Of a stretch of DNA of 64,000 nucleotides, positions 9,530-17,923 are shown piece after piece. This DNA comes from Balneolaceae bacterium (lineage in GTDB: Bacteria; Bacteroidota; Rhodothermia; Balneolales; Balneolaceae), in NCBI GenBank assembly GCA_017643365.1, contig JAEPNO010000009.1:62001-126000 (forward strand), read 5' to 3'. Positions within the stretch are counted from its first letter, which is position 1. Each line of letters starts with the position of its first letter. A program made the position numbers and the translations under genes. The notes below the pieces were generated by a model. That model worked only from the letters and a program-made list of their open reading frames with translations. It was not told the origin of the DNA and ran no database searches.

Positions 9530-9819
9530 AAATCCGACTTCTTAAGTCTGCAAGCAGTGATATAAAAGAAGGATATAAATTCTACAGCACCCGTGAAGAA
9601 GGATTAGCTGAATATTTTAAAGCAACCTTATTTAGTGAGATTGATGACCTAACATTTCAGGCTGGCATTCATCCAATCATTAAAGGGTATCATAGAAAAC
9701 TAACTAAAACATTTCCTTACGCAATCTATTACAAAGTTACGGATGAAGAAGTAGTAATATCAGCTGTTTTGGACTGCAGAAGAAATCCTGAGTATCTCAA
9801 TAAAAAGTTATCCGAATAG
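9526..9819 (+). CDS. Type II toxin, ParE/RelE family
   Basis: The product from GTG at 9526 is 97 residues. The start overlaps the antitoxin stop by GTGA and begins MKIRLLKSASSDIKEGYKFY, the normal N-terminus of the family. The core RKLTKTFPYAIYYKVTDEEV and AVLDCRRNPEYL match the beta-sheet part of ParE/RelE-like toxins (compare the usual FPY.IYY and V..V.H.RR.P). ParE members poison gyrase and RelE members cut mRNA on the ribosome; sequence alone does not decide. Codon use looks similar to neighbours. Confidence 0.88.
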   Translation: MKIRLLKSASSDIKEGYKFYSTREEGLAEYFKATLFSEIDDLTFQAGIHPIIKGYHRKLTKTFPYAIYYKVTDEEVVISAVLDCRRNPEYLNKKLSE

Positions 9820-10016
9820 TGGGTGCTAAATTTCAATAAAGCTCTCTATACTAGCTGACTGCTCAAAATAGTTTACAGCATTTTTATTCGATTTCTATTT
9901 ATTCCATCAATGTTGAGTAATTGATCTGCAAACCTTATTCGCACATCATTGAATTTTCTTCGTACCTTTTGCGCTCTTCGTAACCGAAAGTACCTAACCC
10001 GAGATTTAAATTTAGA

Positions 10017-11141
10017 ATGAAGAAATTATTTACCTCAGAGTCTGTTTCAGAAGGACATCCGGATAAAGTAGCTGATCAGATTTCAGACGCCATCCTCGAC
10101 GCCATGCTCGAGCAGGATCCATCATCAAGAGTTGCCGTTGAAACCCTCGTAACTACGGGGCTAGCCGTTGTTTCCGGCGAAGTAACCACCGAAGCTTACG
10201 TAGACGTGCAAGAAGTGGTTCGGCAAGTGATTAAAGAAATTGGCTACACCAAAGCATCTTATCGTTTCGATTCGGAAAGTTGCGGTGTGCTTTCTACTAT
10301 CCACACACAAAGCGAAGATATTGCCCAAGGTGTAGATCGCGATGGTGCCGGCGATCAAGGCATGATGTTCGGCTATGCCACCAACAACACGCCCGAGTTT
10401 ATGCCAATGCCCCTTCAGCTGTCGCATAATTTGTTGAAGACACTGGCCGACATCCGCAAAGCAAAAAAGGAAATGACCTATCTGGGACCTGATTCTAAAA
10501 GTCAGGTTACCATTGAGTACAATGATGATGGCTCGCCTAAACGCATTCATACCATCGTGCTTTCTACTCAGCATGATGAAGGTGTTTCGCAAGAGCAAAT
10601 CCATGCCGACATCAAAAAGATTTTGATACCACAAGTGTTGCCAATGGATTTGGTAGACGACGAAACGCTGTATCACATCAACCCGACGGGTAAGTTTGTG
10701 ATCGGCGGTCCACATGGCGATACCGGTTTAACCGGGCGAAAAATCATTGTGGATACCTACGGTGGTTTTGGTGCCCATGGTGGCGGTGCCTTTTCGGGGA
10801 AAGATCCTTCGAAAGTTGACCGTAGCGCGGCCTATGCAGCTCGCCATATTGCCAAGAACCTAGTTGCTGCCGAGTTGGCGGATGAGTGCCTGGTGCAACT
10901 CGCGTATGCCATTGGGGTTGTTGAGCCGGTTTCGATTTCGGTAAATACTTACGGTACCGGAAAGAAATCGGATACTGAACTAGCGGCTTTAGTTGCTAAC
11001 ACTTTCGATTGCACGCCTAAAGGTATCATCGAACGCTTCGATTTACTGCGCCCGATTTACCGCCCAACCGCAGCTTACGGACATTTTGGTCGGGAAGAAT
11101 TCCCCTGGGAGAAGCTCGATTTTGTGGATCGATTGGTTTAA
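10017..11141 (+). CDS. metK: S-adenosylmethionine synthetase
   Basis: The 374-residue enzyme makes S-adenosylmethionine from methionine and ATP. Family motifs are complete: [20 protein letters not shown] (residues about 5-24), [12 protein letters not shown] (about 117-128), [20 protein letters not shown] and [17 protein letters not shown], with the C-terminus [18 protein letters not shown]. It is slightly shorter than the Escherichia coli enzyme. No SAM-type riboswitch is evident in the roughly 200 bases upstream. The last 56 coding bases are repeated 760 bases downstream as a separate fragment. Confidence 0.97.
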   Translation: MKKLFTSESVSEGHPDKVADQISDAILDAMLEQDPSSRVAVETLVTTGLAVVSGEVTTEAYVDVQEVVRQVIKEIGYTKASYRFDSESCGVLSTIHTQSEDIAQGVDRDGAGDQGMMFGYATNNTPEFMPMPLQLSHNLLKTLADIRKAKKEMTYLGPDSKSQVTIEYNDDGSPKRIHTIVLSTQHDEGVSQEQIHADIKKILIPQVLPMDLVDDETLYHINPTGKFVIGGPHGDTGLTGRKIIVDTYGGFGAHGGGAFSGKDPSKVDRSAAYAARHIAKNLVAAELADECLVQLAYAIGVVEPVSISVNTYGTGKKSDTELAALVANTFDCTPKGIIERFDLLRPIYRPTAAYGHFGREEFPWEKLDFVDRLV

Positions 11142-11164
11142 ATCGCATCAAAATTGTTAATTCT

Positions 11165-11190
11165 AAAGACTGCTTCGGCGGTCTTTTTTT
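11165..11190 (+). terminator. Rho-independent terminator of metK
   Basis: An A-run, a stem GACTGC/GCGGTC closed by a TTCG tetraloop and then a run of seven T residues, beginning 24 bases after the metK stop codon. The flanking A and T runs could let it work in both directions. Confidence 0.85.
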
Positions 11191-11263
11191 GTTTGGTGGA
11201 TTTAGATAGCTCAAGTAACTTGGGCATCAATAATTGGAGCCGAGTAAGAGATGTTGTCATAAA

Positions 11264-11773
11264 ATGATGTTTAAGATTTTTATCCTCTCACTATTATGTA
11301 ATGTTTTAATATTTACAAATACTATTACTCAGACTGTGCATGATATTCAAAATCTTATCCCTGAAACCGAGGCATCTAGATTCGCAAACAGCTTTTTATT
11401 TAATACAGCCTGCCCAACTGAAAATGAAAAGCATAGAACAATTGTTGAAAACTTTTTAACCAAATCATACTGGTCTCAAGAGAGAGCTGATACAGATACA
11501 GATCATTTAACTATCTCTCAGATAACCGTTTTAAATGATCTGGTTCATACTAGTGCTTGTAGTACGTTTAACGACCTATACCAAGAAGCACTAACAGAAG
11601 ACAACGGCCTCGGGGAACACGCTTATAGTACCACTTATTATAAAGTTGGCACTTTCTACTTTGTAGCTATTTCTATACGCCAATCTGATACTCCAGGGGT
11701 GGTAAGTATGGGACTTAGTTATTTACATATATATAATGATTCTAAAGAATTAATTGAGGCCTATGTATTCTAG
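11264..11773 (+). CDS. Hypothetical exported protein between metK and its duplicated tail
   Basis: I do not recognise the family. From ATG at 11264 the product is 169 residues and begins with a signal peptide (MMFKIFILSLLCNVLIF), so it is probably exported. The rest is polar with four cysteines (FNTACPT, HTSACST) that could form disulfides. The alternative upstream TTG start at 11234 would spoil the signal peptide and is rejected. Base composition is clearly more A+T rich than metK. The gene lies between metK and a fragment duplicating the metK 3' end, so it may have arrived with the event that made the duplication. Confidence 0.6.
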   Translation: MMFKIFILSLLCNVLIFTNTITQTVHDIQNLIPETEASRFANSFLFNTACPTENEKHRTIVENFLTKSYWSQERADTDTDHLTISQITVLNDLVHTSACSTFNDLYQEALTEDNGLGEHAYSTTYYKVGTFYFVAISIRQSDTPGVVSMGLSYLHIYNDSKELIEAYVF

Positions 11774-11833
11774 TCCAATTTATTTCTAGAGCCTTACTCT
11801 ATTTGGTCAAAGCGGACGCTTAAACCAGTTTGA

Positions 11834-11901
11834 CTTACGGACATTTTGGTCGGGAAAAATTCCCCTGGGAAAAACTCGACTTTGTGGATAAACTGTCATA
11901 A
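11834..11901 (+). pseudogene. metK 3'-end fragment (duplicate tail)
   Basis: Bases 11834-11889 repeat metK bases 11074-11129 at a constant offset of 760 with only four differences, all transitions, three of them synonymous (E-to-K is the one change). The fragment then continues in frame with its own ending (K-L-S-stop instead of R-L-V-stop), as a diverged metK terminus would. An in-frame stop lies a few codons before it, so it is not part of a gene. It looks like the tail of a second or displaced metK copy. Confidence 0.85.
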
Positions 11902-11982
11902 ACCATATGAGAATTTTTTTCTAACTGATTTCGGTGATGCTTCTTGCTACTATCAATAATCATCTAACGACTATTCATTGAT

Positions 11983-13017
11983 ATGACGCGCTTTTTTATC
12001 CTTTTTCTGAGTTCTGTTTTATTATTTACTGCTTGTAAAGATTCCGCATCTAATACCAATACCGGTGTTTCTGAGCCTCTTGATCCATTTGAGCAGAATG
12101 CCGCTTTAAGTCGTGGAATAAATCTCGGTAATGCACTCGAAGCTCCCAATGAAGGCGAGTGGGGGGTAACATTGGAACCTCAATTTTTTGAGTTAATTAA
12201 AGCCGCCGGGTTTAGTAGTGTTCGTATTCCGATTCGGTGGAGCGCCCATACTACAGCCGATGCCCCTTTTACCATCGATGAAACCTTTTTTGCTCGTGTT
12301 GATTGGGCGATAGAGCAAGCGCTTGACAACGATTTGATGGTGATTATAAACATCCATCATTACGAAGAAATTTTTGAACAACCTGTGCAAGAACGGGATA
12401 AGTTTTTATCGATATGGACACAAATTTCAAATCGCTATAAAGACCAACCTAAAGAAGTGCTTTTCGAAATTTTGAATGAGCCCCATGGCGAGCTTACGGC
12501 TGAACTTTGGAATCAATTACTGCCTGCAGCTTTGGATATCATCCGTGAAACAAACCCGAACCGAACTGTGGTGATTGGCGCGGCTGAATGGGGCGGGATT
12601 CCGGGATTACTCAAGCTCGAAATCCCCAGCGACAGCAACCTTATTGTGACCGTGCATTATTACGAACCGTTTCAGTTTACACATCAAGGCGCCGAATGGG
12701 TGGATGGTTCTGATCCTTGGGTTGGTACAACCTGGGACGGCACAGCTCAGGAAGTTCAGGCCGTTGAAAATCACTTTCAACAAATAGTGGACTGGGGACA
12801 AGATCGCGGCGTGCCGATTAATATTGGTGAGTTTGGTGCTTACAGCAAAGCGGATTCACCCTCTCGCGCTCGCTGGACAGAAGCCATTGTGCATTTTGCC
12901 CTCGAAAACAACATGAGTTACCACTACTGGGAGTTCGCCTCCGGATTTGGAATTTATAACGCAAACACCGGCGCCTGGGACATGGAGCTCTTGAATGCGT
13001 TGGTTAATACGGAGTAG
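11983..13017 (+). CDS. GH5-family glycoside hydrolase (endoglucanase-like), lipoprotein
   Basis: The 344-residue protein has a lipoprotein signal (LLFTAC, Cys18) and a low-complexity linker rich in Ser/Thr/Asn, followed by a GH5 barrel. Active-site residues are visible: the Arg in SVRIPIRW (about 79-86), INIHHYEE with paired His125/126, the acid/base Glu166 in FEILNEPHG, His225-Tyr in TVHYYEPF, and the nucleophile Glu283 in NIGEFGAY. Members cut beta-1,4-glucans such as cellulose or related polysaccharides. It appears as a single gene without a polysaccharide utilisation locus around it. Confidence 0.92.
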   Translation: MTRFFILFLSSVLLFTACKDSASNTNTGVSEPLDPFEQNAALSRGINLGNALEAPNEGEWGVTLEPQFFELIKAAGFSSVRIPIRWSAHTTADAPFTIDETFFARVDWAIEQALDNDLMVIINIHHYEEIFEQPVQERDKFLSIWTQISNRYKDQPKEVLFEILNEPHGELTAELWNQLLPAALDIIRETNPNRTVVIGAAEWGGIPGLLKLEIPSDSNLIVTVHYYEPFQFTHQGAEWVDGSDPWVGTTWDGTAQEVQAVENHFQQIVDWGQDRGVPINIGEFGAYSKADSPSRARWTEAIVHFALENNMSYHYWEFASGFGIYNANTGAWDMELLNALVNTE

Positions 13018-13309
13018 TTTGAAGAAGGGGCAAAGGGGCAGGAGCTCAGAGGCACAAAGTCTATCTTCAACTTGCCTGGTAAACCATTATTAATTCAGAT
13101 TTTGTCATCTCGAACGTAGAGAGAGATCTAAAGAGCAAGCCACTAATTCGAACTGTAGGTTTATCCTTAAGAATGCCATTGGCGCTCACTCGATGAATCG
13201 GAATAGAAATCTAAAAGTGTAGATTTTAAAGCGCTCGTTAGATTTCTCTTTCGCATGCGCTCACTCGAAAGGACAAACCTGATGTTTTTTGTAATTCTTT
13301 TGCTGTAAA
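13018..13309. other. Non-coding stretch after the GH5 gene
   Basis: No gene-like reading frame is supported here. The sequence contains degenerate low-complexity text and a loose repetition of gcgctcactcga-like and ctcactcgaa-like segments around 13185-13275, resembling the worn repeats seen elsewhere in the window. The better-defined multi-hairpin repeat begins at 13310. Confidence 0.5.
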
Positions 13310-13548
13310 GCGAAGCACTTAAGTACTTCGCTTGATAAATCTCTTTTCGTGGTTTTGTGGCGAATATTGAAGCGCTCGGGGTTTTATGAGTATGGCGGGA
13401 CTGAAGTCCCTGCCTGCCTTCCGAAGTTTTAAACGTAGGTTGGCTTGGTAATTACTGTGTTGGATCGAACATAAACAAGCAAGGGTTTTAACCCTGCGAA
13501 ACAAGGCGCGTTGCAATCTGAGTTTGAGATTCCTGCATTCGCAGGAAT
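13310..13548 (-). repeat. Composite multi-hairpin repeat (copy D, inverted)
   Basis: This is the inverted copy of a repeat that also occurs three times in tandem at 23863-24663. It contains the same ordered set of short palindromes: GCGAAGCAC/GTACTTCGC (13310-13331), a GGGAC..GTCCC hairpin near 13398, the AAGGGTTTTAACCCT hairpin near 13482, and ATTCCTGC/GCAGGAAT (13529-13548). The bases between the hairpins are also conserved. Apparent reading frames across it are by-products of the repeat. Confidence 0.85.
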
Positions 13549-13630
13549 GACTTAATTGATATTTCGTGGTTTAGTGCTTTAGTGGCAAAAATATTCTGTG
13601 ATTTTGTTACGAATTAGCCGGTGCAAAAAT

Positions 13631-14098
13631 TTATTTCAACTCCACCCAACCCGAATCGGGATCGTTGCCACTCATATCTAAGCCGGCGCGTACGTAATAA
13701 CCATGACGAGCATTGAAGCCATGATAAATCGGGAGCGAACCTTCCGGTATTTCCACCTGAATCTTCCAATCATAAGTTTGATTGGCTACCAAATTCGAAG
13801 CTCCTTTTACCGTGATTTCATCTTTATAAGTTTCGTGGCTTAATTCTACCGTTCTTGTTTGGGTTCGTGTACTTCCGTCGCTGTTTCGCACTTGATCCGA
13901 AGTTTGGGCTTTCACTAATTCCGTGCCCACCACATTTAAATACACACGATCAATGCTGATATTTTCGTCTTTAATTTCAGCTTTGATGCGAACCTCAAAG
14001 GGTTCTCCAAATTTGATGGGATCGCAATCCACAAACACTTTTGCAGAACTGCCTGTTAACTTTCTTGCGATTGACTTTACTTTATCGAAAATACCCAT
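13631..14098 (-). CDS. Arrestin-fold, Spo0M-like protein
   Basis: The 155-residue protein starts MGIFDKVKSIARKLTGSSAKVFVD and looks like an all-beta arrestin-type domain: regularly spaced beta strands such as FEVRIKAEIKDENISIDRVYLNVVG and the YDWKIQVEIPEGSLP segment, typical of the Spo0M/arrestin-N group. No signal peptide or membrane segment is seen, so it is cytoplasmic. In Bacillus, Spo0M affects sporulation and cell shape; its role here is unknown. The family call rests on fold-like pattern and is moderate. Confidence 0.65.
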   Translation of the reverse strand: MGIFDKVKSIARKLTGSSAKVFVDCDPIKFGEPFEVRIKAEIKDENISIDRVYLNVVGTELVKAQTSDQVRNSDGSTRTQTRTVELSHETYKDEITVKGASNLVANQTYDWKIQVEIPEGSLPIYHGFNARHGYYVRAGLDMSGNDPDSGWVELK

Positions 14099-14224
14099 AA
14101 AACACTGATTGGTTAGACAACATTTTGCCTATGAACATCGGCAATCATTCTATCTCGTTCAATTTTTATCTATCACCAGTTCGTATTGATAATTTGTGAC
14201 CGAAGGTTGAATTCAAATTCGTAT

Positions 14225-14264
14225 GGACAATTCATGAATTGTCCTTACATGAATTGTCCCAACG
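14225..14264. repeat. REP-like palindrome (copy 2) with half-copy
   Basis: Bases 14225-14244 are a perfect 20-base palindrome (GGACAATTCA/TGAATTGTCC). They are followed by a second half-copy, catgaattgtcccaacg, which matches the element at 8535-8561 including its flank. The rest of the roughly 300-base gap 14099-14397 contains no supported gene. Confidence 0.75.
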
Positions 14265-14397
14265 GGAATTGACCGGATAACAATTACCACAGTAAATTCT
14301 ACCGCCCAACTTGTAAAAATCCCAAACAACCGTTTCAACTCATTGCGGAATCTGCTTTCTTATCGCATCAACAAATCTGCAACAATACCTGCGAATC

Positions 14398-16815
14398 ATG
14401 AAACGAATCACCGTTTTCCTTTTTGGGATCCTTTTCTCCGCCAATCTCTGGGCACAAACTCCATCCATCGCCGAAAAAACAGATGGACTTACCGAAACCG
14501 AAGGTTTCTTCGATTACTTTTACGATGACAATGAAGCCAAGCTTTGGTTAGAAGTAGACAAGCTTAATTTCGAATTTCTATATGCCAATTATCTGGCGGC
14601 TGGTGTAGGCTCGAACGATATCGGGCTGGATCGAAGTCAACAAGGCGGACAACGTGTGGTTTATTTTGAAAAACGTGGCCCGAAATTATTCCTGATTCAA
14701 CCAAATCTTGATTACATCGCCCGCTCTGATAACGAACTCGAAAAGAAATCGGTGCGCGAGGCATTCGCATCTTCCGTGCTGGCCGCTTTTAACATTGAAG
14801 CCGCTTCCGACGGCTCTTATTTGATCGATCTTACACCTTTTTTAATTCGCGATGCTCATGATGTTATCGGTCGACTTCGAGGACGTGGTGAAGGCAATTA
14901 TTCGCTCGACAAAAACCGCTCTACCATTTACGAGGAAGGCACGTTCAACTTCCCCAAAAATACCGAATTCGAAACTATGCTTACCTTTGCGGGAAGTAAT
15001 CCCGGCGGACAAGTGCGCTCTGTGGTACCATCCCCAAACAGTATCACCGTTCGTCAACATCATTCGTTTGTTGAGTTGCCCGACGATAATTACGAGCCTC
15101 GCATGTACGATCCACGTGGCGGATTCTACCCAACTTCATTCATGGATTATGCGTCGCCGATCGACGAGCCCATGCTGATTCAATACATCAATCGTCATCG
15201 TTTGGAGAAGAAAAATCCGGAAGCAGAAATCAGCGAAGCGGTGGAGCCCATCATTTATTATTTGGATAACGGCACGCCCGAGCCGGTGCGATCTGCCTTG
15301 CTGGATGGCGCCCGCTGGTGGAACGAAGCTTTTGAGGCTATCGGATACAAAGATGCTTTTCAGGTGCGTGTACTGCCCGACGATGCTCATCCGCTCGACA
15401 TTCGCTACAACGTGATTAATTGGGTGCATCGCTCAACACGGGGATGGTCTTACGGCGGTTCGGTAGTTGATCCTCGCACGGGCGAAATCATCAAAGGAAA
15501 TGTGTTGCTTGGCTCGCTTCGAGTGCGCCAGGATTATATGATTGCCACCGGATTACTCGCTCCGTTTGAAGAGGGTGCTGAAGAAGATCCGCGAATGATG
15601 GAGATGGCATTGGCACGAATTCGTCAGCTTTCTGCACACGAAATCGGGCACACGCTTGGCATCTATCACAACTTTGCGGCCAGTGTAAACGATCGCGCTT
15701 CGGTGATGGATTATCCGCATCCGAAAGTGGACATCAAAAACGGTGAGCTTGATTTAAGTGATGCTTACGAAACCGGAATGGGTGATTGGGATAAAGTGAC
15801 CATCGCGTTTGGTTATCAGGATTTTCCCGATGGTGTGGATGAGGCTGAAGCCTTGAATGAGATTTTAGAAAACGCACATACCGATGGCTTGAAATACATT
15901 TCAGATTCGGATGCACGTCCGCAAGGTGGGGCTCATCCATACGGACATCTATGGGAATATGGATCTGATCCCGTAGCCCAAATGCGCCATATTTTAGAAG
16001 TTCGTGAAATTGCTCTCAGCAATTTTGGAGAAGCGAACATCCCTGCAGGAACCGCCATGAGTAAGCTTGAAGATGTATTGGTGCCGATTTACCTGTTCCA
16101 TCGTTACCAGCTGGAAGGCACCGTTAAGTTGATCGGTGGCGTTGATTACTACTACAAATTAAAGGGCGACAATCAGCCTAACTTGAGCGTGGTAGATGCC
16201 AGAACACAACGCCGCGCTTTAGAAGTGATGCTTTCAACCATCGAGCCTGAAGTTTTAGCATTGCCAGAGAACCTGTTAGAACTAATCCCGCCACGCCCGG
16301 CAGGAATGCGAAACACCCGTGAATTATTTAGTGGCAATACCGGTCCAACTTTGGATGCACTTTCGATTGCACAAACCGCTGCCGATGCGAGCTTGGGCTT
16401 GATGTTTCATCCACAAAGAGCAAACCGGCTGGTAGAGCAAAACGCTCGAGATAACAACCTGGGACTGGAAGAAATGACCGACAAAACGATAGAACGCACT
16501 TGGGGAAGCCGTTTGGGCGATGATTATCACGATGCCATTCAAAAAGTGGTGAATCATTTAGTGGTTGTAAATCTGATTGAATTGCATGCATCAAACCAAG
16601 CGAATCCGCTAACCAAAGCTATCGTGTTTGGTAAATTGGTAGAATTGATGGAAATGCTAGAAGATCGCGACGATGATGTGATCGCTCAACAAGCCGCCAT
16701 GATGATCGATAGTTATCTTGATGATCCGGCTGAGTTTGAATCGCCAAGAACACTTTCGCCACCTCCGGGCTCACCTATTGGCTCCGGTGATTTCTTGATG
16801 TTTTGTAATTATTGA
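14398..16815 (+). CDS. Exported zinc metalloprotease, DUF5117/DUF5118 type
   Basis: The 805-residue protein has a signal peptide cut after NLWAQ (residue about 20). The zincin motif is H414-E-I-G-H418-T-L-G-I-Y-H424 (HExxHxxxxxH) in the context LSAHEIGHTLGIYHNFAAS, with SVMDYPHP downstream as the Met-turn. The N-terminal part (YANYLAAGVGSNDIGLDR, VYFEKRGPK) and the segment DARWWNEAF-like WNEAFEAIGYKDAF match the large exported metalloproteases of Bacteroidota and Balneolota carrying DUF5118, DUF5117 and a metzincin domain. It is likely periplasmic or secreted; substrate unknown. Confidence 0.88.
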   Translation: MKRITVFLFGILFSANLWAQTPSIAEKTDGLTETEGFFDYFYDDNEAKLWLEVDKLNFEFLYANYLAAGVGSNDIGLDRSQQGGQRVVYFEKRGPKLFLIQPNLDYIARSDNELEKKSVREAFASSVLAAFNIEAASDGSYLIDLTPFLIRDAHDVIGRLRGRGEGNYSLDKNRSTIYEEGTFNFPKNTEFETMLTFAGSNPGGQVRSVVPSPNSITVRQHHSFVELPDDNYEPRMYDPRGGFYPTSFMDYASPIDEPMLIQYINRHRLEKKNPEAEISEAVEPIIYYLDNGTPEPVRSALLDGARWWNEAFEAIGYKDAFQVRVLPDDAHPLDIRYNVINWVHRSTRGWSYGGSVVDPRTGEIIKGNVLLGSLRVRQDYMIATGLLAPFEEGAEEDPRMMEMALARIRQLSAHEIGHTLGIYHNFAASVNDRASVMDYPHPKVDIKNGELDLSDAYETGMGDWDKVTIAFGYQDFPDGVDEAEALNEILENAHTDGLKYISDSDARPQGGAHPYGHLWEYGSDPVAQMRHILEVREIALSNFGEANIPAGTAMSKLEDVLVPIYLFHRYQLEGTVKLIGGVDYYYKLKGDNQPNLSVVDARTQRRALEVMLSTIEPEVLALPENLLELIPPRPAGMRNTRELFSGNTGPTLDALSIAQTAADASLGLMFHPQRANRLVEQNARDNNLGLEEMTDKTIERTWGSRLGDDYHDAIQKVVNHLVVVNLIELHASNQANPLTKAIVFGKLVELMEMLEDRDDDVIAQQAAMMIDSYLDDPAEFESPRTLSPPPGSPIGSGDFLMFCNY

Positions 16816-16825
16816 AAGTAGAAAT

Positions 16826-16851
16826 GAGGTGTGAGTTATGAGCTATGAGCT
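16826..16851. repeat. Left short-period repeat flanking the four-helix-bundle gene
   Basis: gaggtgtgag followed by repeated tatgagc/tatgag units runs straight into the start codon of the following gene. The decamer at 16826-16835 is the exact reverse complement of ctcacacctc at 17261-17270 on the far side of that gene. Confidence 0.6.
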
Positions 16852-17205
16852 ATGAGAAAATTCAAAGAGCTACATATTTGGAAAAGATCAGTTGAATTAG
16901 CTTCAACTATATATTCCATTACTCAGAATTATCCAGATACTGAGCGATATGGTTTAATTTCACAAATGAGAAGATGTTCTATTTCTATATCTTCAAATAT
17001 TGCTGAAGGTGCAGCTCGAACGTCAAAGAAAGAATTCAAGCATTTTCTTGATATATCTTACGGCTCTTTATATGAGTTACATACTCAGGTAATTATTTCT
17101 TCTAAACTTGGATTCATAGAATTAGATGTGCAGGCCATGTTAGAAACTGAAATCGAAGAAATTCAAAAGATGCTCTATAGCTATGCTCAGAAATTGATTA
17201 ATTGA
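16852..17205 (+). CDS. Four-helix-bundle protein (S23 / 23S rRNA IVS-encoded family)
   Basis: The 117-residue protein matches the S23 family: FKELHIWKRSVELASTIY at the N-terminus, GLISQMRRCSISISSNIAEGAAR in the centre (typical L..Q.RR...SI..NIAEG), and KEFKHFLDISYGSLYELHTQ after it. The family forms pentameric four-helix bundles; members were first found inside intervening sequences of 23S rRNA and later as scattered orphan copies, function unknown. Here it is an orphan, boxed between short-period repeats that are inverted relative to each other, which suggests a small mobile unit. Confidence 0.9.
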   Translation: MRKFKELHIWKRSVELASTIYSITQNYPDTERYGLISQMRRCSISISSNIAEGAARTSKKEFKHFLDISYGSLYELHTQVIISSKLGFIELDVQAMLETEIEEIQKMLYSYAQKLIN

Positions 17206-17226
17206 AAACTGTAGCTGCTAAATTCT

Positions 17227-17277
17227 CAAATCTCATGGCTCAAAGCTAACTTGTGCAAACCTCACACCTCACACCTC
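17227..17277. repeat. Right short-period repeat flanking the four-helix-bundle gene
   Basis: Degenerate ctca-rich repeats (ctcaaatctcatggctcaaagctaac and, at 17261-17277, ctcacacctcacacctc). They are complementary in style and partly in exact sequence to the left flank at 16826-16851, so the gene could sit at the top of a long imperfect stem in RNA. Confidence 0.55.
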
Positions 17278-17288
17278 AAATCTAACTC

Positions 17289-17876
17289 TTGCAAATAATC
17301 CACCCAGATACCATAATTGACGCGTACTCAAAGGGGTTTTTCCCGATGGGGGATTCTCGTCATTCGGATGAAATCCAATGGTACACGGCCGATCAACGTG
17401 GGATCATTCCTGTAGATAACTTTCATGTATCCGGCAATCTTCGAAAAATCATTCGCAAGCAAACATTCGACGTAAAGGTTGACACTCAATTTCGAAAAGT
17501 GATGGAAGGCTGTGCAGATCGAGAAGATACTTGGATCAATGATCTGATCCTGAATTCCTACGAGCATTTACATCAATTGGGGCATGCACATAGTGTTGAA
17601 GTTTTCTTAAACGATGAATTGGTTGGGGGCGTTTATGGGGTGCATATTCAGTCTGCCTTTTTTGCGGAAAGTATGTTCAAGTATCAACCCGAGGCCGACA
17701 AAGTAGCCATGTATTATTTGCATCAGATCTTACAGAATAATGGCTTTACGCTTTGGGATGCCCAGTACTACACCGAGCATCTTGGCAATACATTCGGTTG
17801 CATCGAAATTCCGGCCGAGGAGTATCTCCTAAAATTAGCCGATGCGATGAAAACTTCTTGTGTGTTTAAATTTTAA
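17289..17876 (+). CDS. aat: Leucyl/phenylalanyl-tRNA--protein transferase
   Basis: The 195-residue enzyme adds Leu or Phe from aminoacyl-tRNA to N-terminal Lys/Arg residues, marking proteins for ClpS/ClpAP. Motifs visible are AYSKGFFPMG (about 13-22), WYTADQRGIIPVD, TWINDLILNSYEHLHQLGHAHSVEV, GGVYGVHIQSAFFAESMF and WDAQYYTEHLGNTFG. A TTG at 17289 is the best start, because it places QIIHPDTIIDAYSKGFFPMG at the usual distance from the N-terminus and no suitable ATG is present. A perfect palindrome begins one base after the stop codon. Confidence 0.93.
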   Translation: MQIIHPDTIIDAYSKGFFPMGDSRHSDEIQWYTADQRGIIPVDNFHVSGNLRKIIRKQTFDVKVDTQFRKVMEGCADREDTWINDLILNSYEHLHQLGHAHSVEVFLNDELVGGVYGVHIQSAFFAESMFKYQPEADKVAMYYLHQILQNNGFTLWDAQYYTEHLGNTFGCIEIPAEEYLLKLADAMKTSCVFKF

Positions 17877-17906
17877 TGTAGGGTCAAATCATGATTTGAC
17901 CCTACA
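17877..17906. terminator. Perfect 30-base palindrome between convergent genes
   Basis: Fifteen-base perfect arms (left TGTAGGGTCAAATCA, right its exact complement) with no loop bases. It directly follows aat and precedes the convergent gene at 17924. It may act as a bidirectional terminator, but no long T-run follows, and its form (GTAGGG...CCCTAC outer bases) is that of a dispersed REP-like element. Confidence 0.7.
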
Positions 17907-17923
17907 TTCAATTTTTCGCGGTA

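Noticed and set aside
9820-10016. SAM riboswitch upstream of metK
   Set aside because: No SAM-I/II core or pseudoknot pattern could be recognised, only A+T-rich sequence with a possible weak promoter (tacctttt).
11831-11901. Functional second metK gene
   Set aside because: Only about 23 codons of the C-terminus are present and an in-frame stop precedes them.
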